NCBI GenBank assembly: GCA_964484795.1
Contig: CAZAFN010000019.1
Span: 1 to 30,548 of the forward strand
DNA from: CAZAFN01 sp964484795
Lineage (GTDB): Bacteria > Pseudomonadota > Alphaproteobacteria > Methylaequorales > Methylaequoraceae
DNA: 30,548 bases
Direction: 5' to 3'
Below, one piece after another: positions 16,158-24,368 of the stretch (its first letter is position 1; each line of letters begins with the position of its first letter). The notes below the pieces were generated by a model, which saw only the letters and a program-made list of their open reading frames with translations, was not told the DNA's origin and did not search any database. The translations under genes and the position numbers were made by a program.

Positions 16158-17356
16158 ATATTTAATGATGGCCTAACTGGTAAGGAATATATTTTTTTCC
16201 ACATATAATTTGTATTGTTCAAATCGACTCTTGGATACTTATCAAAATCGTAACGTAAATGAAGTGGTTTATAGCCATTTTCAACTTGTAAACCCTTAAT
16301 GATCAATTGTTTTTTTTGTAAAAAACTAGATTCAACAAATAATTTGTTAAATATTGAGTTTTTTGTATTTAAAAATCTCAAACCATTCTTTTTGGAATTT
16401 TTAATCCAGAATTTAGCTAATTTTTCTCTGTTATATAAATTTTGATCAATCTTTCGTAATTCAAAACTGATTAAAGCTGCAGCAAGATTTGATAATTTCT
16501 TTTCATAGTCAAAGGTTTTCAAACTCTTATCGCTATAAGCAATCTTATCATAGTCTGGCAAAAGTGATTTAAAATGCTCAAATAATCTATTCATTATTGC
16601 GTGAGAATAATTAGTTGGAAATCTAGCATTAAATTTTTTAAAATTTCTTAAAGATATTTTTTCTGATTCTTCCTCAAGATATTCAATCTTAAATCTTTTT
16701 TTTTTTTTAATGACTATCCATCCACCTTCTGGTGTAAAAACTGGTTTACCTTCTCCTGAACTAAAAAAAGAAATATCTGCAAATAATCCAACATTTTTAT
16801 TCTTAAATTTAAGTCCAAAAGCCTGACAACAATCTTCAATTACACAAATACCCCTTTTTTTACAAAAATCCATAATCTCAAATAAATCACTAGCAAATGT
16901 TCCTCCAAGATGCGGAACAATAACAACTTTTGTGTTTGAATTTATTGCCTTCTTTACACTTTCAAATGAAGGGTTCAAATCAACATTAACATCAATGAAA
17001 TGAGGCGTTAACTTTAAACTTAAAATAGGTTGAATAAGTCCAAAACATGAATAGGATGGAATAATTATCTCTGAATTTTTACTTAAATTAAGGTTTTTAA
17101 GAATCATATAAAGTGCTCCCCTACCAGAGCTAGTAAGATACAAATCTCTATCATGACCATAAGTTTTTTTTAATTGATTATATAATTCTAGTTTATGGTT
17201 TTTTTTTTCATTACTTTTATCAGCTTTAGAGTTTTTAATTATTTCATTTACATATTCAGTATTTATCTCATTAACTAGGAAAGGAACATAGTTTCCTCCA
17301 ATTAGATTTGATGCGTAAGTTATTAAATCCTTAAATGTTATTAGCTTGTTCATCAT
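16142..17356 (-). CDS. DegT/DnrJ/EryC1/StrS-family PLP-dependent enzyme
   Basis: A 404-residue fold-type I PLP protein of the sugar aminotransferase family. Visible features: the cofactor-proximal SSGRGALYMIL near 76-86, the EIIIPSYSCFG strand near 96-105, IVPHLGGTFASD near 146-157, the ring-N Asp175 in VIEDCCQAFG and the Schiff-base Lys204 in FFSSGEGKPVFTPEGG. The lysine sits in GEGK rather than the usual HPTK/GEGG arrangement of classical nucleotide-sugar aminotransferases, so this is a divergent subgroup. The expected role is amination of a keto sugar for surface-glycan precursors. It opens the glycan locus, divergent from the deacetylase-like gene with 48 bases between. Two ATG codons lie at the start (17356 and 17353); either could be used. 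Confidence 0.82.
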   Translation of the reverse strand: MMNKLITFKDLITYASNLIGGNYVPFLVNEINTEYVNEIIKNSKADKSNEKKNHKLELYNQLKKTYGHDRDLYLTSSGRGALYMILKNLNLSKNSEIIIPSYSCFGLIQPILSLKLTPHFIDVNVDLNPSFESVKKAINSNTKVVIVPHLGGTFASDLFEIMDFCKKRGICVIEDCCQAFGLKFKNKNVGLFADISFFSSGEGKPVFTPEGGWIVIKKKKRFKIEYLEEESEKISLRNFKKFNARFPTNYSHAIMNRLFEHFKSLLPDYDKIAYSDKSLKTFDYEKKLSNLAAALISFELRKIDQNLYNREKLAKFWIKNSKKNGLRFLNTKNSIFNKLFVESSFLQKKQLIIKGLQVENGYKPLHLRYDFDKYPRVDLNNTNYMWKKIYSLPVRPSLNINNII

Positions 17357-17404
17357 TTATGATAATATATTTGAAACCAAATAAATTACAGTATTAGAAT
17401 AATA

Positions 17405-18256
17405 GTGCAAAATTTAATATCGAAATATTTTTTTAAAATTTTTTTAAAGATTAAGAAAAATCATTACCTTCGTACTCTAGAAAGATGGTCATCATATAAT
17501 TTGAAGTCATCATTATTTTTTTTAAGTTTTGACTTTGAAACTCAACGTGACGTTGATGTGATTGAACGACTAACAGATAAACTTAAATTGATTAACATAA
17601 AACCTTTCTATGCTGTTCCAGCAGAATTAATAGAAAAAAACTTTAAGTTATTCAAGAATATTTCAAATGAATGCACAATTATAAATCATGGATACAAAAT
17701 TCATACAAAATACAATGAGAAAATAAAAAAAAATTTTAGCACATTTTCGTATAGTAATCTTAGTAATTCCGAAATTAAAAATGATATAATTAGAGCAAAC
17801 AATGTACTTAATGAATTACCTAATCAAAAGAAAGAATTCTTTAGAACACCGCATTTTGGAGAATTTTGTGAATCTAATTCAATGTTTTTAATATACGAAA
17901 TAATATCAGAACTAAATTATAAAGTTTCTAGTTCTACCACACCAATTTTTTCTATTCTAAATTCACCAGTTTATAAATCTAAAAATATAACTGAAATTCC
18001 CAGTAGTGCATATTTAGACAAACCATTACAGATAATTGATAGTTGGGGAATTCATAGTGATGAGAATCTAACTTATGAAAAATTATTTAATGAAATAGAC
18101 ATTTACAGATCAATTATGGAAAGAAAGAATTTTTTTTTAAATCTGTACTTTGACCCTACAGATATTATAAATAATGATATTTTTTTTAAGAAAATTGAAA
18201 ATTTAGCAGTATTTCAAATTATGAAGGCAGATGATATCTATGAAAAGAAAACCTAA
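17405..18256 (+). CDS. Polysaccharide deacetylase (NodB-homology)-like protein
   Basis: A 283-residue protein with the layout of carbohydrate esterase 4 proteins. LFFLSFDFETQRDVD (37-51) occupies the catalytic-Asp position but reads SFDFE rather than TFDDG. INHGYKIH (93-100) supplies the paired histidines of the metal site, and FFRTPHFGEF (145-154) resembles the RxPxG motif. The C-terminal region (SWGIHSDENL, FLNLYFDP) is less typical. It may remove N-acetyl groups from a glycan intermediate, or it may act on another substrate; the lack of a signal peptide argues for cytosolic action on a lipid-linked or nucleotide sugar. The start is GTG with no clear ribosome site. It is the first of five overlapping plus-strand genes in the glycan locus. 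Confidence 0.7.
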   Translation: MQNLISKYFFKIFLKIKKNHYLRTLERWSSYNLKSSLFFLSFDFETQRDVDVIERLTDKLKLINIKPFYAVPAELIEKNFKLFKNISNECTIINHGYKIHTKYNEKIKKNFSTFSYSNLSNSEIKNDIIRANNVLNELPNQKKEFFRTPHFGEFCESNSMFLIYEIISELNYKVSSSTTPIFSILNSPVYKSKNITEIPSSAYLDKPLQIIDSWGIHSDENLTYEKLFNEIDIYRSIMERKNFFLNLYFDPTDIINNDIFFKKIENLAVFQIMKADDIYEKKT

Positions 18257-19436
18257 AGCACTTATATTAACTTATTGTTTTCCTCCCTACCCTTCACCAG
18301 AGTCTTTTATAACTACAAAGTTTCTGTGTGGAATATCGAAGGAATTTGATATCGATGTAATAACGTTTGAATATCTAAAGAAAAAAGAGTTTGAATTGGA
18401 TATTAATCATTATTACAAATCAAAATTAAACGTAATTAGGGTGCCTGTTCCAAATATTTTTCAAAAAATACTTAATTTACCTAGATTGCCAATTCGACCT
18501 GATAGATTTTTATTGTTAAATCATATTATGAAAAAAAAACTTAAGAGCGTTGATTTATCTAAATATGATCTTTTCTTCACACGTTCACAGTTTCATTCAT
18601 GTCACCTTTTAGGGTTGTTTTTAAAAAAACAAAAACCAAGAACTCCTTGGATATCATCATATTCTGATCCTTGGCATGATAATCCAGTTCAGAAAAAAAT
18701 AAGCATTTTAGAATCATTAAGTAAGAAATATCAAGATGAGGTGCTTCGTAAATCTAATTTATTAATATTTCCAATACCAGAGTTAAGAGATTTTTATCAA
18801 AATTTAGTTAACTTCGATTTAAAAGATAAGTCAATTATCACTCCACATACTTATGATTCAAAACTTTATTCAGTCAAAATTGCCAAAAATAAAGTATTTA
18901 CAATAAGATTTTTTGGTAAAATTTATGCAAATAGAAATTTATTACCATTTCTTGAGTCAATCAAGCAACTTACAAAGTCTGGATATAAAATAAATGTTGA
19001 ATTATATTTAGACGATGAATATTTAGAGTCACATTCAAAATACCTAAAGATGTTTAAAAGTTTTGCAAAATTTAAACGATATGTAAATGTTCTTAAATGT
19101 CTAGAACTAATGAAAAAAACCACCCTACTACTCCTAATTGACGTTGATCAAAACTATGGAAAAATTTTTTTTCAAAGCAAATTAGTTGATTATATAGGAT
19201 CAAAAAATATGATTCTCCATCTTGGGAAAAGCAACACTTTTAACAAAAGGTTAATTTTAGAAAATAATGGTTTCAGCTGTGAAAATAATATTAAAACTAT
19301 AACTAACACCCTGAAAAAAATAATTAAAATTCAGCCAAAATTCACACCAAACAAAAAAATACTTGATGAGTATAAAATTGAAAGTGTTTCAAAAAAATTC
19401 TGTAAAGACATAAAAAGATTTCTGAAGAATGCTTAA
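18231..19436 (+). CDS. Glycosyltransferase, GT4-like
   Basis: A 401-residue glycosyltransferase with two Rossmann halves. The N-terminal half begins KALILTYCFPPYPSPESF and contains SYSDPWHDNP (143-152), a pattern recurrent in lipopolysaccharide and exopolysaccharide GT4 enzymes. The second half starts near FTIRFFGKIYANRNLLPFLESI. The canonical EX7E motif is not obvious; TTLLLLIDVDQNYGKIFFQSKLVDYIG occupies that region with a weak match. The protein presumably adds one sugar to the repeat unit on the cytoplasmic face. The gene overlaps the deacetylase-like gene by 26 bases from ATG 18231, or 17 bases if the in-frame ATG at 18240 is used, and I cannot decide between them. It overlaps the next gene by 8 bases. 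Confidence 0.8.
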   Translation: MISMKRKPKALILTYCFPPYPSPESFITTKFLCGISKEFDIDVITFEYLKKKEFELDINHYYKSKLNVIRVPVPNIFQKILNLPRLPIRPDRFLLLNHIMKKKLKSVDLSKYDLFFTRSQFHSCHLLGLFLKKQKPRTPWISSYSDPWHDNPVQKKISILESLSKKYQDEVLRKSNLLIFPIPELRDFYQNLVNFDLKDKSIITPHTYDSKLYSVKIAKNKVFTIRFFGKIYANRNLLPFLESIKQLTKSGYKINVELYLDDEYLESHSKYLKMFKSFAKFKRYVNVLKCLELMKKTTLLLLIDVDQNYGKIFFQSKLVDYIGSKNMILHLGKSNTFNKRLILENNGFSCENNIKTITNTLKKIIKIQPKFTPNKKILDEYKIESVSKKFCKDIKRFLKNA

Positions 19437-20787
19437 AAGATTTAAAGAATTTTATTTATGCATATATCCAATAATCGTAACCTGTATTTTTTTTAACATC
19501 TACTATGATGGAGACATAATTAAATTAGGCAATAAAGAGTCTGTAATTTTAGTATTTATATTTACCTTGCTTTTAATTGATAAGAGAATCTTAAATCTCA
19601 AAAAAGAACTAATACCATTCTATTTTTTTTTACTAACCTGCTTTATTTCTACCTATTTTTCTGTTGAACAAATAATCTCTTTAAAAAGATTTTTAATCAT
19701 CTTCATTCCAAGTTTTATAGTAGTTCAAATTTATTCAAACATTGATAATTGCAAGCAAGTTCAAATGCAAATATTTAAATATTTCGTATACGTTGTTTTT
19801 TTCTTATGCTTGTATTCATTAATAATATTTATTAATGAAGAATATGTTAAAAACTTAATTTTTTTTGGTTTTCCAGTTTCAGGAGAAGTTACGGATTTTA
19901 AATTACTTTTACATGACGTAACTAAAACAAATTTTTTTAATTTAGGTCAAATCTATTATACCAGAGGAGATTTATTTAATGATGATGCCCTTGGACCAAT
20001 TGGTGAGTCGACACCAGTTGTTTTTCAAATTTATCGACCATCCAGTTTGTTGGCAAATACGATTGGTTTCTCTCAATTAGTTTTATTAGCTTTAATAATG
20101 CTTTTGAGCAAAAACAATGTAAATGGGAATCTATTAAGAAGATTTTTGGCTTTTACTTTTATTACATTTTTAATTTGGACTTTTTCAAGAATAAATATTT
20201 TAATAATACTTCTAGTAATTCCTTTTCTTTACGCAATAATTAATAACAAAAAGCTAATCAGCATTTTTTTGTTATCTTCTACTTTAGTTTTTATCCTTAC
20301 TGTCTTTTGGATTGATATAGCAATTTCAGATCTTTTAAGTAATATGCCTTACGACAAATCACTGGATCTTCCAATTGGTCATATATTAGATAGATTACAG
20401 ATTTATGATGTCATATCAGAAAACTTAAATTTGTTTTTTCTTTCTGGAATTGGTTTTGGCGTTGGTTTTGAAGGATTTTTAGAGAACTTTTCTAATTCAA
20501 TTCAATTGCATAAACACATTCAAGAATTAAGCATTCCGTCCGTTCCAATTACTATTTTTTTAGAGACTGGTATTTTGGGATTGTTAAGTTTTTTATTTGT
20601 TCTAGCATATCCTATATATGTACACACCAAAAGTGAGATTAGATATAACCAGTTGATTTTTTTAATGGTAGCCATCTATTTCACTCAATTTTCAGATATA
20701 AGCCTGTTTAGGTTTCACCCAATGACATTTATGTTTTGTGTTTTTCTAGGAATATTCACTAATAAGAAATCATTGAATTATGGTTAA
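19429..20787 (+). CDS. wzy: O-antigen polymerase/ligase-like polytopic membrane protein (Wzy/WaaL type)
   Basis: A 452-residue integral membrane protein with about ten to twelve hydrophobic segments (for example PIIVTCIFFNIYY near 14-26, SVILVFIFTLLLI and LVFILTVFW) and a large periplasmic loop between about residues 150 and 210. Such a loop is typical of the Wzy_C/O-antigen ligase family. FSRINILIILLVIPFLYAII and LSGIGFGVGFEGF match the recurring sequence around the family's second loop. It would polymerise flipped repeat units or ligate the glycan to a lipid. Polymerase versus ligase cannot be told apart from sequence alone; the neighbouring flippase favours polymerase. Eight-base overlaps occur at both ends. 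Confidence 0.78.
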   Translation: MLKRFKEFYLCIYPIIVTCIFFNIYYDGDIIKLGNKESVILVFIFTLLLIDKRILNLKKELIPFYFFLLTCFISTYFSVEQIISLKRFLIIFIPSFIVVQIYSNIDNCKQVQMQIFKYFVYVVFFLCLYSLIIFINEEYVKNLIFFGFPVSGEVTDFKLLLHDVTKTNFFNLGQIYYTRGDLFNDDALGPIGESTPVVFQIYRPSSLLANTIGFSQLVLLALIMLLSKNNVNGNLLRRFLAFTFITFLIWTFSRINILIILLVIPFLYAIINNKKLISIFLLSSTLVFILTVFWIDIAISDLLSNMPYDKSLDLPIGHILDRLQIYDVISENLNLFFLSGIGFGVGFEGFLENFSNSIQLHKHIQELSIPSVPITIFLETGILGLLSFLFVLAYPIYVHTKSEIRYNQLIFLMVAIYFTQFSDISLFRFHPMTFMFCVFLGIFTNKKSLNYG

Positions 20788-21865
20788 ATCAAATTATTTT
20801 CAACTTGAATCATTTAAAGAATCTGGAAAAGAAAGATGGGATGATTTTTGTCAAAAATCTAGTGATGCATGGTTGTGGCACTCTTACAACAGCATCATTT
20901 CAAAGTCTTTTTGGAATAATTTTAAAAACATAAGCTTTTGTGTTATGGACAGATCAAACAGGTCTAAAATAGTTGCCATAGTGCCTTTATTTATAATTAA
21001 AAGACGAAAGATCATAGATTATTCAACCCTAGAATCACTCGGTGGACCAGCAATTATAGATGACATAACAAATAAAAAAAAAAAGAAATTAATATCCTAT
21101 ATCAACTTCTCTTTGCAAGAAAAATTAGAAAAATACAAAGTTAATAAAATTGAATTTATTTATTCTTCATTATCACCAAAAATAATCAAACAGAATAGAC
21201 CAATACCTAATCCTCTTTTACCATATATCAATAAGGATCTGTCAAGTTTAAGTTGGATGGTTAAATTAAAAAATAAAAAAGAAAGCGAAATTTTTGACTC
21301 TTTTGATAGTTCTGCAAAACAAACAATAAATAAAGCTTCTAAAAAATTAAAATTTAATGAATTAAAAAAAGAAGATTCAAGAAAATTATTCAATATATAT
21401 TATGGAATCCATTTGAAGACATCAGAAAGAAAAAACATAAAACCTCATAACAAAGATTATTTCAAATATATATTTGAAGAATTTCCTGAAGAAAACAGAA
21501 AAATATTTTACGTAACATATAGAAATGAAATTTTAACCTTTTCAATCTTCGGGGTTTACAAAAAAAATATAATTTATTGGACGAATACATCAAGTTCAGA
21601 AGGATTGAAAATTGGATCCAATTATTTTTGTATGTGGAAATCAATTGAATATTTTACAAGGAACAACTTTGAAAATTTTGAATGCGGAGAAGGATTCCTT
21701 AATACTGAAAATAAAAATGAAATAGGCCTAAATATTTTTAAAAAAAGTTTTGGTGGGACTGATTTTCCTCTGTACAAGGGAGAAAGAATAAAAAATAAAT
21801 TTATAGATATTTTTCATCAAAGTTTATTTAATTTAAAAAGATCATTATTCAAAGAAAATGTTTGA
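20780..21865 (+). CDS. FemAB/GNAT_6-like acyl- or aminoacyltransferase
   Basis: A 361-residue protein with two GNAT-like halves, as in FemAB and BioF2/CelD-like families. The N-terminal half has WDDFCQKSSDAWLWHSYNS and VAIVPLFIIKRRKI. The C-terminal half carries the FemAB pattern SSAKQTINKASKKL near 173-186, then IYYGIHLKTSERKNI and the acetyltransferase strands ILTFSIFGVY and IIYWTNTSSSEGLKIGS, ending in ECGEGFLNTEN and KKSFGGTDF. Relatives transfer amino acids from aminoacyl-tRNA to peptidoglycan precursors or acylate sugars and polyketides. It sits between the Wzy-like and Wzx-like genes, with 8-base overlaps on both sides, so decoration of the same glycan is the likely job. The exact donor is unknown. 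Confidence 0.72.
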   Translation: MVKSNYFQLESFKESGKERWDDFCQKSSDAWLWHSYNSIISKSFWNNFKNISFCVMDRSNRSKIVAIVPLFIIKRRKIIDYSTLESLGGPAIIDDITNKKKKKLISYINFSLQEKLEKYKVNKIEFIYSSLSPKIIKQNRPIPNPLLPYINKDLSSLSWMVKLKNKKESEIFDSFDSSAKQTINKASKKLKFNELKKEDSRKLFNIYYGIHLKTSERKNIKPHNKDYFKYIFEEFPEENRKIFYVTYRNEILTFSIFGVYKKNIIYWTNTSSSEGLKIGSNYFCMWKSIEYFTRNNFENFECGEGFLNTENKNEIGLNIFKKSFGGTDFPLYKGERIKNKFIDIFHQSLFNLKRSLFKENV

Positions 21866-23297
21866 TCTTTTAAATGCATTCATGAGTTTTGAGTACAAAA
21901 TAAAACTAAGGTTTTTCTCTGAATTTTTAGCCAAAATTTCTAATTTCTTAATAATACCTGTCATAACTTATTCCATTGGTGTTCAAGAATATGGATATTA
22001 CGTAATAATCATTAGTGTTTTAACTGGTTTGATTCCAATATTTACCCTTGGTTTAAATTTCACAATCATCAAGAAACTTTCTAATGTCAATAGCTTAATA
22101 CAAAATTCACAAAAACTTTTTTCATGCTTGTACTTGATTATTGCCTTTACATTAATCATTTCTTTTTTATGTATGGTGATAAGTTTTTTCCTAAATCAGT
22201 ACTTTATTCTAATTTTTTTAACCTTAATTAGCGCGTCATTTAGCTCAATTCAAATAGTATTATTTGAAATGTTAAGGAGTAAATATCAATCTAATAATTT
22301 TTGTTATTTCCAGATAACAGATAGTTTTATTTTTCTTGCCGGAATCTTCATTTTAAGTAAATTTAACAACCTAAATCTAAATTACATTTTAATCATTTTA
22401 ATATTTAATAAATTTTTTATTTCAACATTAATTTTATTTACACTAGCTAAGAACAAAATTATTTCTTTTCACAACATAACTAAAGAAAAGTTGATTTTTA
22501 AAACGTACATTTTACCAGGAATAATTTTCATAATTCTAGGAATTTCTGAATGGTTGATTAATTTTAGTGATAAACTCATTATAGGTTATTACCTTGATTC
22601 TGTATCTTTAACGATTTATTTTACGGCTGGCTTGCTTTCGTCAATAATAAATTCAATTGGCTCGGTTTTCTGGTGGGAATTACTTCCAAAACTAAATGAA
22701 TTTAAATCTAAAAATCAATATCCTAAAATTTTCAACCTGATAAAACAAAAAAATGAGAATTTCATTCATCTTTCAAATTTAACGATTATAGGTATTACGA
22801 TAGTTTCTCCAATAATCCAAAATTTGCTACTTAATTTAGATGTAGGAGAAAAATATTTTTTGGTCTTAATATATTTTATTTCCATCTTTTTTCACCAAAT
22901 TTCTACTGGTTGGGAATTTTTTTGTTATATAGAAAATAAAGGAAAATTTGTCTTAATCAATACAATTTGCTGGGGATTATTCAGTTTCATATGCTATTTA
23001 CTTCTTATTCCATATTTAGGTCTATACGGGGCATTAACAACTTTATTAATAACTAAATTAGGATCTAGTTTATCATTATTTCTTTATTCAAAAAAAATTG
23101 GTTTTAAAGAATCAATTATAAAAAACAATCTTAATGAATATTTGATTCCTTTTATCATTTCAATACTGCTCTTTTTTGTAATTAAAAAATTATCTATAAT
23201 TAATCAAAATATGTATATGGATAGTGTTAGCTATTTGCTAATTTCAATTTTAACGTACTTTTTGATTAACAACTTAATTAAGAAGAATCGTATCTAA
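21858..23297 (+). CDS. wzx: Wzx-like polysaccharide flippase (MOP superfamily)
   Basis: A 479-residue membrane protein with about twelve to fourteen hydrophobic helices, the size and pattern of Wzx/RfbX lipid-linked oligosaccharide flippases. The N-terminus shows the RFFSEFLAKISNFLIIPVITYSIGVQEYGYYVI pattern, with the small-residue and YG motif common to the family. A charged loop near FWWELLPKLNEFKSKNQYP follows about two thirds of the way through. It moves the completed lipid-linked repeat unit across the inner membrane. It is the last plus-strand gene of the locus; its 3' end overlaps the 3' end of the convergent epimerase gene by 24 bases. Confidence 0.85.
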   Translation: MFDLLNAFMSFEYKIKLRFFSEFLAKISNFLIIPVITYSIGVQEYGYYVIIISVLTGLIPIFTLGLNFTIIKKLSNVNSLIQNSQKLFSCLYLIIAFTLIISFLCMVISFFLNQYFILIFLTLISASFSSIQIVLFEMLRSKYQSNNFCYFQITDSFIFLAGIFILSKFNNLNLNYILIILIFNKFFISTLILFTLAKNKIISFHNITKEKLIFKTYILPGIIFIILGISEWLINFSDKLIIGYYLDSVSLTIYFTAGLLSSIINSIGSVFWWELLPKLNEFKSKNQYPKIFNLIKQKNENFIHLSNLTIIGITIVSPIIQNLLLNLDVGEKYFLVLIYFISIFFHQISTGWEFFCYIENKGKFVLINTICWGLFSFICYLLLIPYLGLYGALTTLLITKLGSSLSLFLYSKKIGFKESIIKNNLNEYLIPFIISILLFFVIKKLSIINQNMYMDSVSYLLISILTYFLINNLIKKNRI

Positions 23298-24368
23298 AAT
23301 TTTATTTATTTTTAATGAAGATTTTCCAAGACCTTGAATTTTTTTCCATCGGTTGATTTTATTTTTTTTAAGAGGATTTCTAATAAAATAATTAAAAGCC
23401 TGTTCTAATTTTCTACCATCAGCAAAAATAATTTTACCTAGATTCAAGTTTATAATTTCAACTCTTTCGGTTTTATCTCTTGCTATGAGAATTGGCTTAC
23501 CAAGATAGGCAGCTTCTTCTTGAACTCCTCCAGAATCTGTAATCACGAAAGAAGATTGCTGTAAAAGATCAATAAAATCTAAATATCTCAATGGTTTAAG
23601 AAATTTTATATTTTTATGTTTTAAATCTGTAAAATTATCCTTAACTATATTAACGACTTTTGGATTAGTATGAATTGGCCATAAAAATCTTATCTCTTTA
23701 TTTTTTTTAATAAATTTTTTTAAATTTATACAAAATTTTTGAAGATCACCATATAAACTCTCTCTTCTATGCATTGTAATAAGTATAGTTTTATCATTCT
23801 CAAGTTTTTTACTTCTAATTTTGATCAAATTATCTACAAAATTATCTATTCCAGGGTTTCCAACAATAAAAATTTTTTCTTTCTTAATTCCTTCATTTAT
23901 CAAATTAAGTTTGGATATTTCGGTTGGGGAAAGGTGAATGTCAGCCATTTTGGCTATACTTTGTCTATAAAATTCTTCCGGCCACGGAGATTGATTATCA
24001 AAGGTTCTAAGACCTGATTCTAAATGAATAACAGGAATTTTATTTAAGAATCCATAGAGACATGAGGCAAATGCCGTGCTTGTATCACCTTGAACAAAAA
24101 TATATTCAGAAGGGTTTTTTTTAAATTCAATATCTAAACATATTAGCAATTTTGAGATAAAATCTTGATCACTCTTTTTGGATTTTATATTTAAAAATAG
24201 GTCAATTTTATCTTCATTGGACATATTTTGTTTCAACAATTTTACTTGTTGTTGTGATGAAATTAAACTTACATTAAAGCGGTTCTGAGATTTTAGATAA
24301 TTTGCTACCTTAGAAACTTTAATTAATTCAGGTCTTGTCCCAATAACAAATGTAATCCTTTTTTTCAT
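23274..24368 (-). CDS. wecB: UDP-N-acetylglucosamine 2-epimerase (non-hydrolysing)
   Basis: A 364-residue GT-B fold epimerase that interconverts UDP-GlcNAc and UDP-ManNAc for surface glycans. Motifs: FVIGTRPELIK at 7-17, FVQGDTSTAF at 91-100 (catalytic Asp95), HLESGLRTFD near 115-124 (Glu117), SPWPEEFYRQ near 127-136 with the conserved Glu and Arg, and DSGGVQEEA, AYLGKPILIARDKTERVE in the C-terminal nucleotide-binding half. Length and motif order match WecB. A relative acting on 2,4-diacetamido sugars is possible. It overlaps the upstream glycosyltransferase by four bases (ATGA), indicating coupled translation. Confidence 0.9.
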   Translation of the reverse strand: MKKRITFVIGTRPELIKVSKVANYLKSQNRFNVSLISSQQQVKLLKQNMSNEDKIDLFLNIKSKKSDQDFISKLLICLDIEFKKNPSEYIFVQGDTSTAFASCLYGFLNKIPVIHLESGLRTFDNQSPWPEEFYRQSIAKMADIHLSPTEISKLNLINEGIKKEKIFIVGNPGIDNFVDNLIKIRSKKLENDKTILITMHRRESLYGDLQKFCINLKKFIKKNKEIRFLWPIHTNPKVVNIVKDNFTDLKHKNIKFLKPLRYLDFIDLLQQSSFVITDSGGVQEEAAYLGKPILIARDKTERVEIINLNLGKIIFADGRKLEQAFNYFIRNPLKKNKINRWKKIQGLGKSSLKINKILDTILLN

